Source: Steinernema hermaphroditum (lineage: Eukaryota; Nematoda; Chromadorea; Rhabditida; Steinernematidae). Taken from it: a stretch of 64,000 nucleotides of DNA. The stretch is taken from positions 7,502,001 to 7,566,000 of the forward strand of contig CM059621.1 of assembly GCA_030435675.1 (NCBI GenBank). The letters are read 5' to 3'. Each line of letters opens with the position of its first letter. Within the stretch, counting starts at the first letter, position 1. Both the position numbers and the translations under genes were made by a program. The notes beneath the pieces were generated by a model. That model was given only the letters and a program-made list of their open reading frames with translations, had not been told where the DNA came from and made no database searches. This document shows positions 25,201 to 35,386 of the stretch, piece after piece.

Positions 25201-26990
25201 CTGGATATGTCGAACTATTTTGTTGTGGAGAGAGATATAATAACTGTACCAAAAATTTGCGTCCCATAGGCACTCTAGACTCTAAAAATAAAACTACAAG
25301 TATGTGCTTGCTTTCCATTCGTGACGGGAGCACATGGAACACAGGCACCGCCAACAGTACCTTTTCCTCTCCAGGGTTCACCCAGACGACCGTGTCCAAC
25401 GGCGTTATACATTCTACGTCCTTATGTGCAACACCTCGAATATTACAATCAGGCACACGCTGCAGTCGATGCACATTAAAAACATTCTCGAAGTCATAAA
25501 CAGATGATAAGGAGCACCGTGGCTGTCAGGGGAACCAGAGTGGGGCAAACGTCACGGCACAGTTCACACTGTAAAATGGGATTTTTTTTTCACAAAAACG
25601 AGTTTTTGTGTAAATGTGTAAATTCTCGCTACCCTCGGGTTTTGTTTTCGCAAGAGAATCCCGTACGACTACCGTGTGCCCGTTTTCGAGGTTCTCTAAT
25701 CGTGCAAAGACTAAGACTCAAGGTTCTGCAATCGAAGACATATCCTGTGGTAAACGTATCTATAAAAAGGAATCTCATTAAAAAAGAAGCTCAGTAACGA
25801 GCATTTTTTGGTTCAAGAAAACGGCTATTGGGTAAAACATTGAAACGTGCCCTTGTAATAATCATCGTCCATTTTCGCACTGGTAAAAGATTTCGTTTTT
25901 TTACTTCTACAGATTTCTGAACGGTGAGATTTAAAAGGTTGGCAGTTGGCCGCAATAATGGACATCAATTGAACATTTCCAACCAATATTTTTGTGGGTA
26001 AACTTGATAAAATTACTTTTACAAGGCGGACATCACCGTCCATGCCGAATTTGAGGTTGTTTCTAAACGTATTAAATGCTAAGTTAAAAGGCAATTAAAT
26101 TAGCCGATTATCGATAGTTATGCAACGTACTGATTCGCATATTAAAGGGCTTTCAGTTGCCAAACACTTTGGAAAACACGGGATATCGAGGCACCGAAAA
26201 TGGCTCGCGGCTCAATACTTCAACGGTTGAGGCACTGAAAATGTCGATTTTTTCATTGACAACTATTTTCGACTATCTGTCTTTGTTTATTTTTAACTCG
26301 AACGCCAACCCTCGCACTAACCATTCGGCGGCCACACTAACCGTTCCCGAGTTTCTGAGTGACGAATCCCTCGAAGATGAACCAAGGTGAGGGTCGAAAC
26401 TGGGAACTTGCATCCCATACGCCAGAAAGGCGCCCCACAGAGCTTCCACCGCCTTTGCTCTCCTCTCGAGCTTCAACAAAATCTCGTTCCTTCTCCACCT
26501 AATCACAGCTGACCAGGGCTGTGCAAGTTTTGGGTTTTGAGTTCTGACTTTTTGGTAAAACTCGACTGAAAACTCAGTCCAACAGATAACGAAAAGTCTG
26601 AACCGTCAACTTCCGTAGGAAGTACCAGTAGGAGGCTCCCGGAGAAAAGCTTCATCCTAATCCCAAGTCCGAACTTCACTAACAGAAATGGATGCTATGC
26701 GTATACTCTCACAACTAACGTATGCATGGAACAACTTCAAAAGGTCGCGATCGCTCTGTGGGAAACGAGGCCAAACATGAAGAAGATCACCCTGTCCGCT
26801 GCTTACGGTAGCCGAACTTAGGAGGCGTAGACAGGCAATTAGAGACAGAATCCCGTGCAGACGAGTTCAGTTGTTTCTGCAAGGGCCATATCCACTCCAC
26901 GATCGCTCGAGTCGGTCGGGGGCCGAATTCCGGCAGAATCGGTCAGTTTCCTCTGCCTCGACCCTTCTTGACCGACGGCGCTTTCAGAAA
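22285..26990. other. Intergenic region without a supported gene
   Basis: The first about 600 bp are probably 3' UTR of the preceding gene. The rest is mostly AT-rich. A minus-strand frame (about 22888-23309) and frames at 25145-25499 and 25825-26094 are open but lack domains and firm splice context. An imperfect direct repeat lies at about 24593-24642 and 24672-24719 (TTGTTyAAAACrC...ATTAGACGAA...AGTTCG...AACGC). A possible orphan exon is listed separately. Confidence 0.5.
26241..26386 (+). other. Possible isolated coding exon (weak)
   Basis: From an ATG at 26241 the frame stays open for 48 codons, ending in an acidic stretch (EFLSDESLEDEP) exactly at a consensus donor (CCAAG|GTGAGG, 26382-26392). 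Joining it to the acceptor before 26988 gives an immediate stop, so it is not an N-terminal coding exon of the next gene. It could be an untranslated first exon, part of another transcript, or chance. Confidence 0.2.
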
Positions 26991-27802
26991 ATGATGCAGA
27001 TCTGGGCTCTCCTCTTAGTCTTCTTTCACACGACCATTCCATTGATGACGGCAGCCTTCTGCGTGCACAAGAAAAAGGTTGCCGGCAGGGATGGGATGTC
27101 TCCGGGCTCCACACCGACAAGTCCTGAGGGAAAGGTGCTGAAGGAGCCTATGAACGAGACTGTCGGGTAAGGAGGCGCTGTGGAGCATGAACTATAGAGT
27201 TTAGGAACAAGAAGGAGGCGGTTGTCAAACAAAGTCATGAAGGGCCGAAGGAGGAAACACTGGAGATGGCGAATACACAGAAGGCTTCAGAGAAGGAGAC
27301 GTCCCGAGATCCGAAGAATCCGGACATTACAACCTCGGCGAAAAATGCCGCGAAGCAGAAGGGTTCGAAGGAAAAGTCACGGGAAGAGGACGAGGGAACG
27401 AGTAGGACCGCCCAGGGCAATGAGCAGGCAAACCAACCGAAGACGGAGCCTCTGACGGAGAAGGACCTCCGTACGGAGTACACGATGTCTTCGGGGGTGG
27501 ACGGCTCCGAGAAGAAAACGCGGAAGACCCTGAGGACTCAAAGGACGCTGATGACTCAGAAGAGTCAGTGGACGCAGGAGAGTCCGAAGAGCCAAAAGAT
27601 GCTGGAGTCCCCTAATAGTCAGAGGACGCTGAAGACTCAAGAGACGCTCCACACTGAAGCCACGCTCAAGACGACTCCAATCTCGTCAAGAATGAATGTA
27701 TGTTCCGTTCCTTCAAGGAGTGGCCACATTAGTCCTTGTTTCTTTCAGCCATTTAACGATGATGGGACGCAGGGAGATTCTCACTCCACGAAGGTGTTTT
27801 AG
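26991..27802 (+). CDS. Secreted low-complexity Thr/Lys/Glu/Gln-rich protein
   Basis: The ATG at 26991 follows a GCGCTTTCAG acceptor by 3 nt, which suggests spliced-leader addition. Exon 1 (26991-27166) encodes a signal peptide (MMQIWALLLVFFHTTIPLMT) and joins through a 38-bp intron (27167-27204) to exon 2. The mature part is almost entirely charged and polar: Lys/Glu/Ser/Thr at first, then degenerate repeats of the type TLRTQRTLMTQKSQ. A last intron (27698-27748) has good GT/AG ends but is 51 nt long and open in frame, so retention only adds 17 residues. In the +2 frame the region 27424-27609 encodes an Asp/Glu/Ser-rich peptide, so the true frame of the repeat part is not certain. I know no family; an intrinsically disordered secreted or cuticle-associated protein is possible. 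Confidence 0.55.
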
Positions 27803-28197
27803 GCGAAGTCCGACAGTTCATACGACCCATGGTTCCTGGAGAATTCGGTGAATAAACTGACTCTGTCATATGTATGCTCTCTATATTTCCCTGTTTTCCG
27901 TCCCTTTCGGAGTTTGCTACTGCGAACTCGCCGAAAGTGACGTTGTTGCATTAGGCGGCTGAGTAATATGAGGCTTAAAGAACAGATGGTTAATGTCATT
28001 CATTGCCTTCGTGCGTCAGAGTTACGTAAACGAAGTGACTCAAGGTATTTATTTCGAAGACGGATTATCTCCGGCTCGGAGAGCTCATTAACTCATTACT
28101 ACTCGGATTTGTCATAGAAAACTGAGCAGAAGCATAAACCTTCGTCTTGCACCCAAATAGAACACTCCGTAGAGCGTGTCTCTCGATATCTTCTTAT
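27803..28197. other. Convergent 3' intergenic spacer
   Basis: About 395 bp between two genes whose 3' ends face each other. It holds a minus-strand AATAAA (28048-28053), about 145 nt after the gob-1 stop and suitable as its poly(A) signal. I see nothing else. Confidence 0.5.
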
Positions 28198-30152
28198 TTA
28201 CAACGAGTTGCTGAGCGTCGTCATGGCCGCATGAATCACGTCCGGACAGCCCACGAAGCAGCAACGCGCGTCGTCGCCGACGAGGTCGCGCACCGACTGC
28301 TTCAGAGTCTCGCTGCAGCCGACGAAGAGCGCCATCGAGTTCTGAAAGGCGTTCCATCAGCCGGGCAGGGCAAGAGGAACAAACCTCGGCGTTCGAGGCG
28401 ATCGCCTGGCGCACCATCGGGAGGTCGCTGGAAGTGTCGCCGCAGATGAGAATGGTGCGCGGGGGCCCCAGAGAGAGGCCTGCGGCCTCGACGATCCGGG
28501 CGACGCCGTTCGCCTTGTTCCACAGGCCGCCTTCGCTGCGGACGACCACCTCCACTTCGAGCTCTGTGGATGCGTCAAAGTGGAGCACCTGCAGTGGAGA
28601 TCGTCAGGGACAGAAACGACGTAGTGGAAAATGTAGGGAGGTGTAGTCAGGTGCTAGGTAAAGAGTCTCCAACGCAAGCCACCGTACCTTTTTATTGGGA
28701 TCAACACGGTGCATGCGCTCCCTAATGGCCTCCATGTAGGACTTGGAAACGTCGGGATTCACGTGGGCACACACTGTTTGGACGCCGAGAGTCAGGCGAT
28801 CAACCTTGCGCTGCACCCCGCTGCCCACCAGCGCGAACTGTCCGAAGTCGGGGTGTTCATCGAGCAGCGCACGCATCTAAACAGGAACGCACTAATAAGA
28901 AACCGACTGACAACCCCGAGGGGCGCACTTGTCCACACTTGATCGTTCATCCGTTCGAGCGCGTCGAATCCCTCCTCGGAGATGCCGTCGTTGTGGACGA
29001 CGCGTTTGCCGTGGAGCCACCACTCGCGGCCCCAGGAGCCGCTGAAGACGAGGGGACCGTTGATGGGGAGCGAGGTGAGGTCGAGGATGCCAGGGCCTCT
29101 GAGCGGACCCGCGGTGAGCACCGCCGCTAGCCGGGTGAACTCTCCCGCGAAACGGGCGAGGCTGATGGCGCTGTAGATGGGCTGCAAAGCGAAGATTGGT
29201 TGCCACGCTTTTGTCGGAATACACCTACTTGTAGATTCGTGGCATACTGCGAACAATAGTCCTTCATGGTTCCGTCCCAATCTGTCACGAGGATTGGCTT
29301 CAGTTCTGGATCGCCCTTCGACGTTTCGGCGAATTTCTTCAGAAAGCTGCAAATCGAAACGTTACAATCCTCTCACATCGGAATGCACACCTTCTGCACT
29401 CGGCGAACTCTTCGTCGAACATCTCCTCCGACTTCGGATGGAACGGTCGCAGCACCTGGACCAACTCGATCGACTTGAGGGCAGCGTCGAAAGTGGTGCC
29501 GTTGATCAGAAGACCGTGGAAAGCGCGGAGATAGGCCAAGTCCTTCTCCAGGCCAGAGATCTCGTCCTTTACATTGACCACAAAGGGCTCATTCGAAGCC
29601 GTTCGCATGGTTCTTTGAAGATCCGAACTGGTGTTCTTGTCTCTCAGTCGCTCGAGGCAAGCTTCGAGGAGCGGAATGGAGTCTGGGGGCGGTATTTCGT
29701 GGGAGAGAAAGGAGAGCACTACCTTTCGTCTCACATTCTGCATCTGAAACAGTAATTCGTTGTTGTTTGTCGCCAGCCAATCACGTTCACATAACGCTTT
29801 CGCACTTTACCCCTTCGATATTCAACTTCGAGTGGTTTACAAAGTTAACCTAATCTCCATTGGCCTGTACATGTACTCATTTCGCCCCATCTTATGTGCC
29901 GTGAGCATTCCGAACTTCCCGCAATGATCTCTTCCGCAGGAAATGCTTAATTAAGCATACCCCTTGCGAGCATTTCCAAATTTCTCCGTCCTTCAAAACA
30001 CCGAAACCTGTTCGGTCGTCTTCGCGCGACCCTCCGTCATCGTGCTCCCTCAACTTTGATCGGAGTGGACTCACCTGGTAGAGCATCGCCTTGAACTCCT
30101 CGACAGATTCGTGGATTCCACTCGGCGAGGTCTCGACGCCTACGAGACCCAT
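28198..30152 (-). CDS. gob-1: Trehalose-6-phosphate phosphatase, nematode GOB-1 type
   Basis: Seven exons on the minus strand (30152-30075, 29743-29391, 29346-29229, 29181-28939, 28876-28688, 28588-28385, 28341-28198) join in phase to 442 codons, matching the length and whole sequence plan of C. elegans GOB-1. The N-terminal helical domain (about 1-145) precedes a HAD phosphatase core: motif I TDWDGTMKDYC (about 160) with nucleophile and acid/base aspartates, the conserved SGSWGREWW segment, GSGVQRKVDRLTLGVQ, and motif IV CGDTSSDLPMV with the metal-binding acidic residues. All catalytic residues are present. The enzyme dephosphorylates trehalose 6-phosphate to trehalose; in C. elegans its loss lets toxic T6P build up and is lethal. 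The start is the first ATG after an acceptor (TTTTCAG, exon from 30160); a 5' UTR exon from 30220 upward is likely. The gene is divergent from the FUBP-like gene. Confidence 0.93.
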
Positions 30153-31397
30153 CTCGGATCCTGAAAAGCGTCGCACAATAACGCGAGATTCGGACGAGCA
30201 TCGATCGCCGCGGGTTCACCTGACACGACTTCTCTCCCCGTCGGCGGCCGCCAGCGAATGTTGCTGGCGAGAACGTGATTACAGCCAAAACAGCATCTTT
30301 GACGCGCCGAACGTACGGCGTTTCGCAGGTGCAGGGAGCGCGGCGGGACCACAGTTCCTGCCGAGTGCGAACGCGCGCAAAGGCGTTGATTGTTTTCTCG
30401 CGTCTCTTCGCGTTGTTTATTGTTTCCTCGTTTTTGACGTGGAAGCTGCACGCGTGGTCGATTCCGGCGCCGTCCACGTGACAATGGTCGGACATGGCGA
30501 TGGCACAAACACCGTAGCGGCCAGTCTTATGTGGGTGGCCGGATTGTGCGTAGTTTAGTGCAGCCGGGCTTCATGTGAACTTATGTTTTGTTAGACGGTA
30601 ATGATGCGAGTGATTACGCGCTTTGCCGATCACGGCGCCGATTCACTTCCGTTCCTAGTTATGTGCACAAGTTTGCACTTCGGCTTACGATTCGGCGCAC
30701 TCGACTGGAAACGGCATCCCGTTTAAGTGCCTTGAAAGTTGCATTTTCTGCTTCATTTGTCCATCAATATTACAGCTGCTTATTGCACACTTACGATCTG
30801 TATTTCTGAAAGCAAATGCGTAGGCGTAACTCATAAGAGCGCCGACTCCATCAACGCCGCCATAAAAGGATTATGCTTTGCCGTTATTATAGGGTGCGCG
30901 GGTTCGAATCGTTAGTGGAGCGCGTGTGAATCGATGGTTTCGTCATCGTGGCAGGGACATCCCCCACCGTACGTTGGCGAATGCTGATATGATTTCACAC
31001 GCTGGCACTTATCGAACTGTTTGATTTTGATGTTATGCGGGCACCGACGCGCTTTCGCCGTGGTCCTGCAACGCGTTTTTTGCGCCTACGGTCACCCGTT
31101 CATTTTGAAATGGCTCTTCGGTCGATAGTGTCACACATCCAGTGAGAGCGGCGGGGAAGGCGGTGTGCCAGAGCGCGACGCTCGGCGGCGGCGCGTGCGT
31201 TGACAAACGGGCGTGTGGCAGCAGCACCGCTCGCGAGGGTTTCGCTGGCAGATCGAAAAACGAGCGATAACAAAGCAGATCTGCAACTGCCATCGCTGTG
31301 TCTGATTTATGAAAATTGGAAGTGTATATGCTACCAAAATTCTCTGTTCTTTTAGGTGAGCATTCTTTCTCCTCCTCGTCATCAAACGCCCGGAACC
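30153..31397. other. Divergent promoter region between gob-1 and the FUBP-like gene
   Basis: About 1.2 kb separates two divergent start codons. On the minus side, a 59-bp intron (30161-30219) and an upstream exon from 30220 probably form the gob-1 5' UTR. On the plus side, a TCTGTTCTTTTAG acceptor (to 31355) lies 42 nt before the ATG at 31398, suggesting trans-splicing or a 5' UTR exon. No TATA box stands out. Frames between them are short and unsupported. Confidence 0.45.
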
Positions 31398-34083
31398 ATG
31401 TCTGGTGGAAATATCTCCAACGACAGCATCAGCGATGCTCTTCAACGTGCCAAGGAGGTAGGTATACGTTTGTTTCCTTATCATTCCTAATTTAATTTGT
31501 CACATTGCGGTTTAAATGCTATATATCATGTAAAATTTGAATGATGCTATGAATTATTATGTTGCTTTTACTTTGTTTATTTGACTTTAGTATTTTCGTT
31601 GCTTTTCGTATCACATATATTCAGTTTTGTTTAAAATTGTATTCATTTGGTTTTGAGGTGCAATGCAATTTATATATCTTTCGATGTCGAATTTCATGGT
31701 TTTTCGTGTTTACTTTCATGATTGATGCATATAGTTTAATTGGTGCATATAATCGTTGGATAAATTCTTGCAAATGTAAGCTTCTGGTTATCATACGCAG
31801 TATCAATGTGAAACAGCGCATGAGACTTTGAGTAGGAGCGGTGACAGGATGGGCTCAAGCAAGGCATATGTGACAAAATTCGCAGTGTAAAGCTTTCGTA
31901 ACGAACACATATCATGCCAGGTGGCATTTACAGATACATCTGAGCTGAGGGTCTAATGGGATAGGTACGCACGAGGCTTCCTTATATCTTTCGTTTACTT
32001 GCTGTTCGTGTACAATATTTTTTCTTGTTTAGCTCGCTGCTGGATCGCTGAAACGCCACCACGACGACGAACCAAATAGTATGTGTCGGCTCTGTATATG
32101 GTTAACACTTCTACCGTTGTAATATCTCATGGCCACGTTTGTTTGATTTTCATTTGCTTTTAGGCAAAGGGAATGATGATGAGGAGGAGGCTGCTCGATA
32201 ATTGCATTGCTAATTATTAGCGCCTGTCCCCCTTTTCGCTTGTTGTAATATGAGTTGTTGGCGCGAGAGTTGAATTTTCGTGCGGGTTCTATGTGTTGAA
32301 AATCTAATGCAAAATTCGTTTGCACGAGCGCACGAGGAAAAATGCGATGCGTTACTCCATATATTTTAGTGCATTATCCCGCTAAACGTCAGAACGTCAG
32401 CATGGATATGTCTCGGTCGGCTGGAGCGGGAATGGGCGACGTCGTTGTTGAACATATCGAAGTCCCCGACAATTGCGTCGGACTTGGTAGGTGCCAGAGA
32501 TGTCCTTCTCTCTTACAGTTATGTTTCAGTCATCGGACGCGGCGGCGAACAGATCAGTCAAATCCAGCAGTCATCGGGATGCCGCGTTCAAATGGCGGGC
32601 GAGAGCAACGCGACAGGCCAGCGCCAGTGCACTCTACAAGGGAATAAATCTGCCGTCGAGTACGTCCAGCGGCGGGCGATACCGTTCATAATCTGCGATT
32701 TCAGCAAAGCGAGGGAAATGATCATGGAAGTCATCAATCGTGCCGGAAATCGTCCCCCACCCAATCGCAATGGCCTTGCCGACGGTGGACTTCAAAACGG
32801 AGGTGGCGGCCGTGTTAGCGCAGGACCCGGTGGACAGAACACTATCGAAGTTATGATTCCCGGTCCGAAATGTGGTCTCATCATTGGCAAAAGTGGCGAG
32901 ACCATCAAAGCCATCCAAGAACAAGCCGGTGTCAAGATGCTGTTGATCCAAGACAACAGCGAATCCACGGGAGCACCGAAACCTCTTCGTATCTCGGGAG
33001 ATTCAGTGAAGGTCGAAATTGCCAAGCGCATGGTGGAAGAGATCATGGCTTCTCGTGAAGAACAGCAGGGAAAATACACCATGTACCAGCCGCGATCGGT
33101 TGGCGAGGTTATTGTTCCGCGAGCGTCAGTAGGAATGATCATTGGAAAAGGTGGTGAAACCATCAAACGCCTTGGTAACGATTCTGGCGCCAAAATTCAG
33201 TTCAAGCCTGATGGTAATTGATAGGATTCGAATTTCAACATAATGTGAACTTTTTTGCAGACGACCCATCGGCCCCCGACCGTTGCGCTGTGATCCAGGG
33301 AACTCCTGACCAGATCACGAGGGCAACTCATATGATCTCAGAATTGGTTAACAAGAGTGGCGCTGGTGCCCAAGCCGAGGTGTTCTATATGCATGTGCCG
33401 GCTAACAAGACGGGTCTAGTTATTGGAAAAGGTGGCGAAACCATCAAGCAGGTCGGTTCAGATGTTTATGGAGCATCTGTTATTCGAGGGCTTTTCAGAT
33501 TTGCGGCGAAAGCGGAGCGCATGTCGAGCTGTCCCGTGATCCTCCTCCAAACGCTTCTGAGAAGGTCTTCATCCTTAAGGGCACTTCATATCAGATTCAC
33601 CATGCCCAGCATATCATCAGAATCAAGGTCGGCGACATCGCTCCCGGAACGCCTGTCCCTCCGTTTGGAGGAGCTGCAAGTGCTGCTGCCCCTGCCCCTT
33701 CTGGTGGTGATGCCTTCGCTGGTGGATACGATCAGATGGGCGGATCTTCTGGTGGAGCTCAATGGAATAACAACTTTGGCGCTCAAGGCGGTCAAGAGTG
33801 GAACCAATACTACAACCAACCGGGACAACAAGGAGGAGGAGGTGCTCAGGGAGGCCAGTTCCAGCAACAGGCGCAGTATCAATCGTCGTCGGCTCCCACG
33901 ATCAACCCTCAAACTGGTCAGCCCGACTACAGCGCTCAGTGGGCCGAGTACTACAGAAGCATGGGAATGCACGAGCAGGCCCAGATGATTGAGCAGCAGC
34001 TGAAGCAAGGCGGAAGCGCTCAGCCAGCCACGGGAAGTCAGCGTCAGCAGCAGGGGTATGGAGCCGGATATGGACACTTTTAA
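31398..34083 (+). CDS. fubl-1: Four-KH-domain RNA-binding protein, FUBP/KSRP family
   Basis: Seven exons (31398-31457, 32033-32078, 32370-32486, 32530-32659, 32705-33213, 33261-33451, 33499-34083) join in phase to 545 aa. Four KH domains carry intact GxxG loops: VIGRGGEQIS (KH1, about 58-125), IIGKSGETIK (KH2, about 163-230), IIGKGGETIK (KH3, about 250-318) and VIGKGGETIK (KH4, about 328-396). The C-terminus is Gly/Gln/Tyr-rich and contains DYSAQWAEYYR, the tyrosine motif of FUBP1/KSRP. Such proteins bind single-stranded DNA or AU/GU-rich RNA and act in transcription, splicing and mRNA decay in the nucleus. The 45-bp intron 32660-32704 is open in frame and was removed because doing so restores the KH1 helix. 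The last intron uses a weak donor (GTCGGT). A stop-containing alternative exon is listed separately. Confidence 0.92.
32164..32201 (+). other. Putative stop-containing alternative (poison) exon of the FUBP-like gene
   Basis: A strong acceptor (TTTGCTTTTAG, to 32163) opens a segment that, joined in phase to exon 2, reads SKGNDDEEEAAR and stops at TAA (32199-32201). No GT donor occurs before the stop; the first plausible donor is GTAATA near 32244. Exon 2 also joins in phase straight to the exon at 32370, which gives the full KH protein. Using the 32164 exon would give a 47-residue peptide or an NMD substrate. Stop-containing cassette exons are a known self-regulation device in RNA-binding protein genes; its use here is inferred. 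Confidence 0.45.
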
Positions 34084-34624
34084 TTATTTGCATGATTCTT
34101 GAAACATTTCTCTTGGTTTCTCTTGTGTATGCTAATTATTATATTTTGCACTTTGTTTCCCACTTGGCGTTGTAGCGTGTATGTGCGGTATCGAATTTGA
34201 ATTTGTGGAGGATTGTTTTGTTGTTAATGAAAGAGGACTGTGACACAAAACTTTGCGTTCTGTCGGACATTGTTTGTTAGGTTTACATTGGTGCGATGGT
34301 GATCTCAACGATCTATTTCTTCTTTCGCTTTGTCACCTGTGATCAGTTTTCATTAAATACGTTGACAAAACTGCGTACGAGATCACATCGCACAATTTAA
34401 CACATTTAACCTCGATCAGTGGGCGCTACTCCCGGTCAGCGGATTCATAGGACACAGAACTGTCTGCTGTCTAGTAAGTGCAAATGGGTAACGCATTATA
34501 GACAATCATAAGCAGCGATCGGTCGGAAATTGAGAAAAATTCGAAGCTTATCACAAATCTTTATTCGAAGCATAGGATGGAGCTGCAGAGAACGGATTTA
34601 CGGGTTAGTAGCTGGCCTCGGAGT
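34084..34624. other. Convergent 3' spacer between FUBP-like and MSP-domain genes
   Basis: About 540 bp of AT-rich DNA, most of it probably the 3' UTRs of the two convergent genes. No open frame or repeat of note is seen. Confidence 0.45.
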
Positions 34625-35247
34625 CTATTCACCCTCCTTCTTCTCCTCCTCTTTCTTCTCTTCGCCTTCCTTCTTCTCCTCTTCCTTTTTCTCTTCGTCC
34701 TTCTTCTCCTCCTTCTTCTCCTCGTCCTTCTTTTCTTCCTCCTGAAACGAACCGTACAATCACGACCAAACTTTCCCGGACTCACCTTCTTCTCTTCCTC
34801 CTTCTTTTCTTCTTCTTTCTTCTCTTCGCCTTCCTTCTTCTCCTCTTTCTTCTCCTCACCGCCTGCTTCATCCTCCTTCTTAAATTCGACGTAGAGGCGT
34901 TTGATACCGGTGGGATCGCCCTTGTGCTCGGTCCATGCCGTGCGGGGGTTCTTCTTCTCATCGGCGGATTTGATGTAGTAGACGGCGAAGTAGTGCTTCG
35001 TGCAGTCGGGCACCGATTTGCCGGCGTTGAAGACGAGCTGCACGGTGACGCTCTCGCCAGCCTTCAGAGGCCCCACGGGCGGGCGGATGCGGAACATCTC
35101 GTTGCTAGTGCACTTCACTTTGTAGACATATCGGTCCTTCGTGTCGTTCGTAATCTTCAACGTCGTTGTCTTCGGCTCCTCGCCGAGCTTCTTGCCACTG
35201 AAGACGATGCGCTCGGCAGGTTCGAGCTGTAGAAGGAACTCGGACAT
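34625..35247 (-). CDS. MSP-domain protein with Lys/Glu-rich tail
   Basis: Two exons (35247-34786, 34741-34625) with a 44-bp intron encode 192 aa. Residues 3 to about 118 form an MSP domain: start EFLLQLEPAERIVFSG, then TTTLKITNDTKDRYVYKVKC, FRIRPPVGPLKAGESVTVQL and HYFAVYYIK, the usual immunoglobulin-like seven-strand pattern. The rest (about 120-192) is almost pure Lys/Glu in KKEEE-type repeats, as in a group of nematode MSP-domain proteins distinct from true sperm MSPs. The domain mediates protein contacts (filament formation in MSP; FFAT binding in VAPs); there is no C-terminal membrane anchor, so it is not VAP. A TATA box lies about 130 bp upstream. The tail is encoded by a GAG/AAG tract prone to slippage. 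Confidence 0.9.
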
Positions 35248-35378
35248 GGCGGATGGCGGAGTGTAGGGTGGGACGGAGTCGGTTTGCGAAGGCGCTGCTC
35301 CAGTCGGGAAACGTGGTTTTGGACGGTGAGGCTGACGCACACACGATCGGCCAAATGACGATTCCGACCGAATGAGGC

Positions 35379-35386
35379 TTTTTATA
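35379..35386 (-). promoter_or_regulatory. TATA box of the MSP-domain gene
   Basis: On the minus strand the sequence reads CTCGTATAAAAAGCCTC, a clear TATA box about 132 nt upstream of the start codon at 35247, leaving room for a 5' UTR of roughly 100 nt. Its position and strand fit only this gene. Confidence 0.55.

Noticed and set aside
25145..25499. Overlapping open frames on both strands, the plus one Cys-containing from an ATG at 25185
   Set aside because: No signal peptide, domain or splice context; the two strands are equally plausible, so neither is supported.
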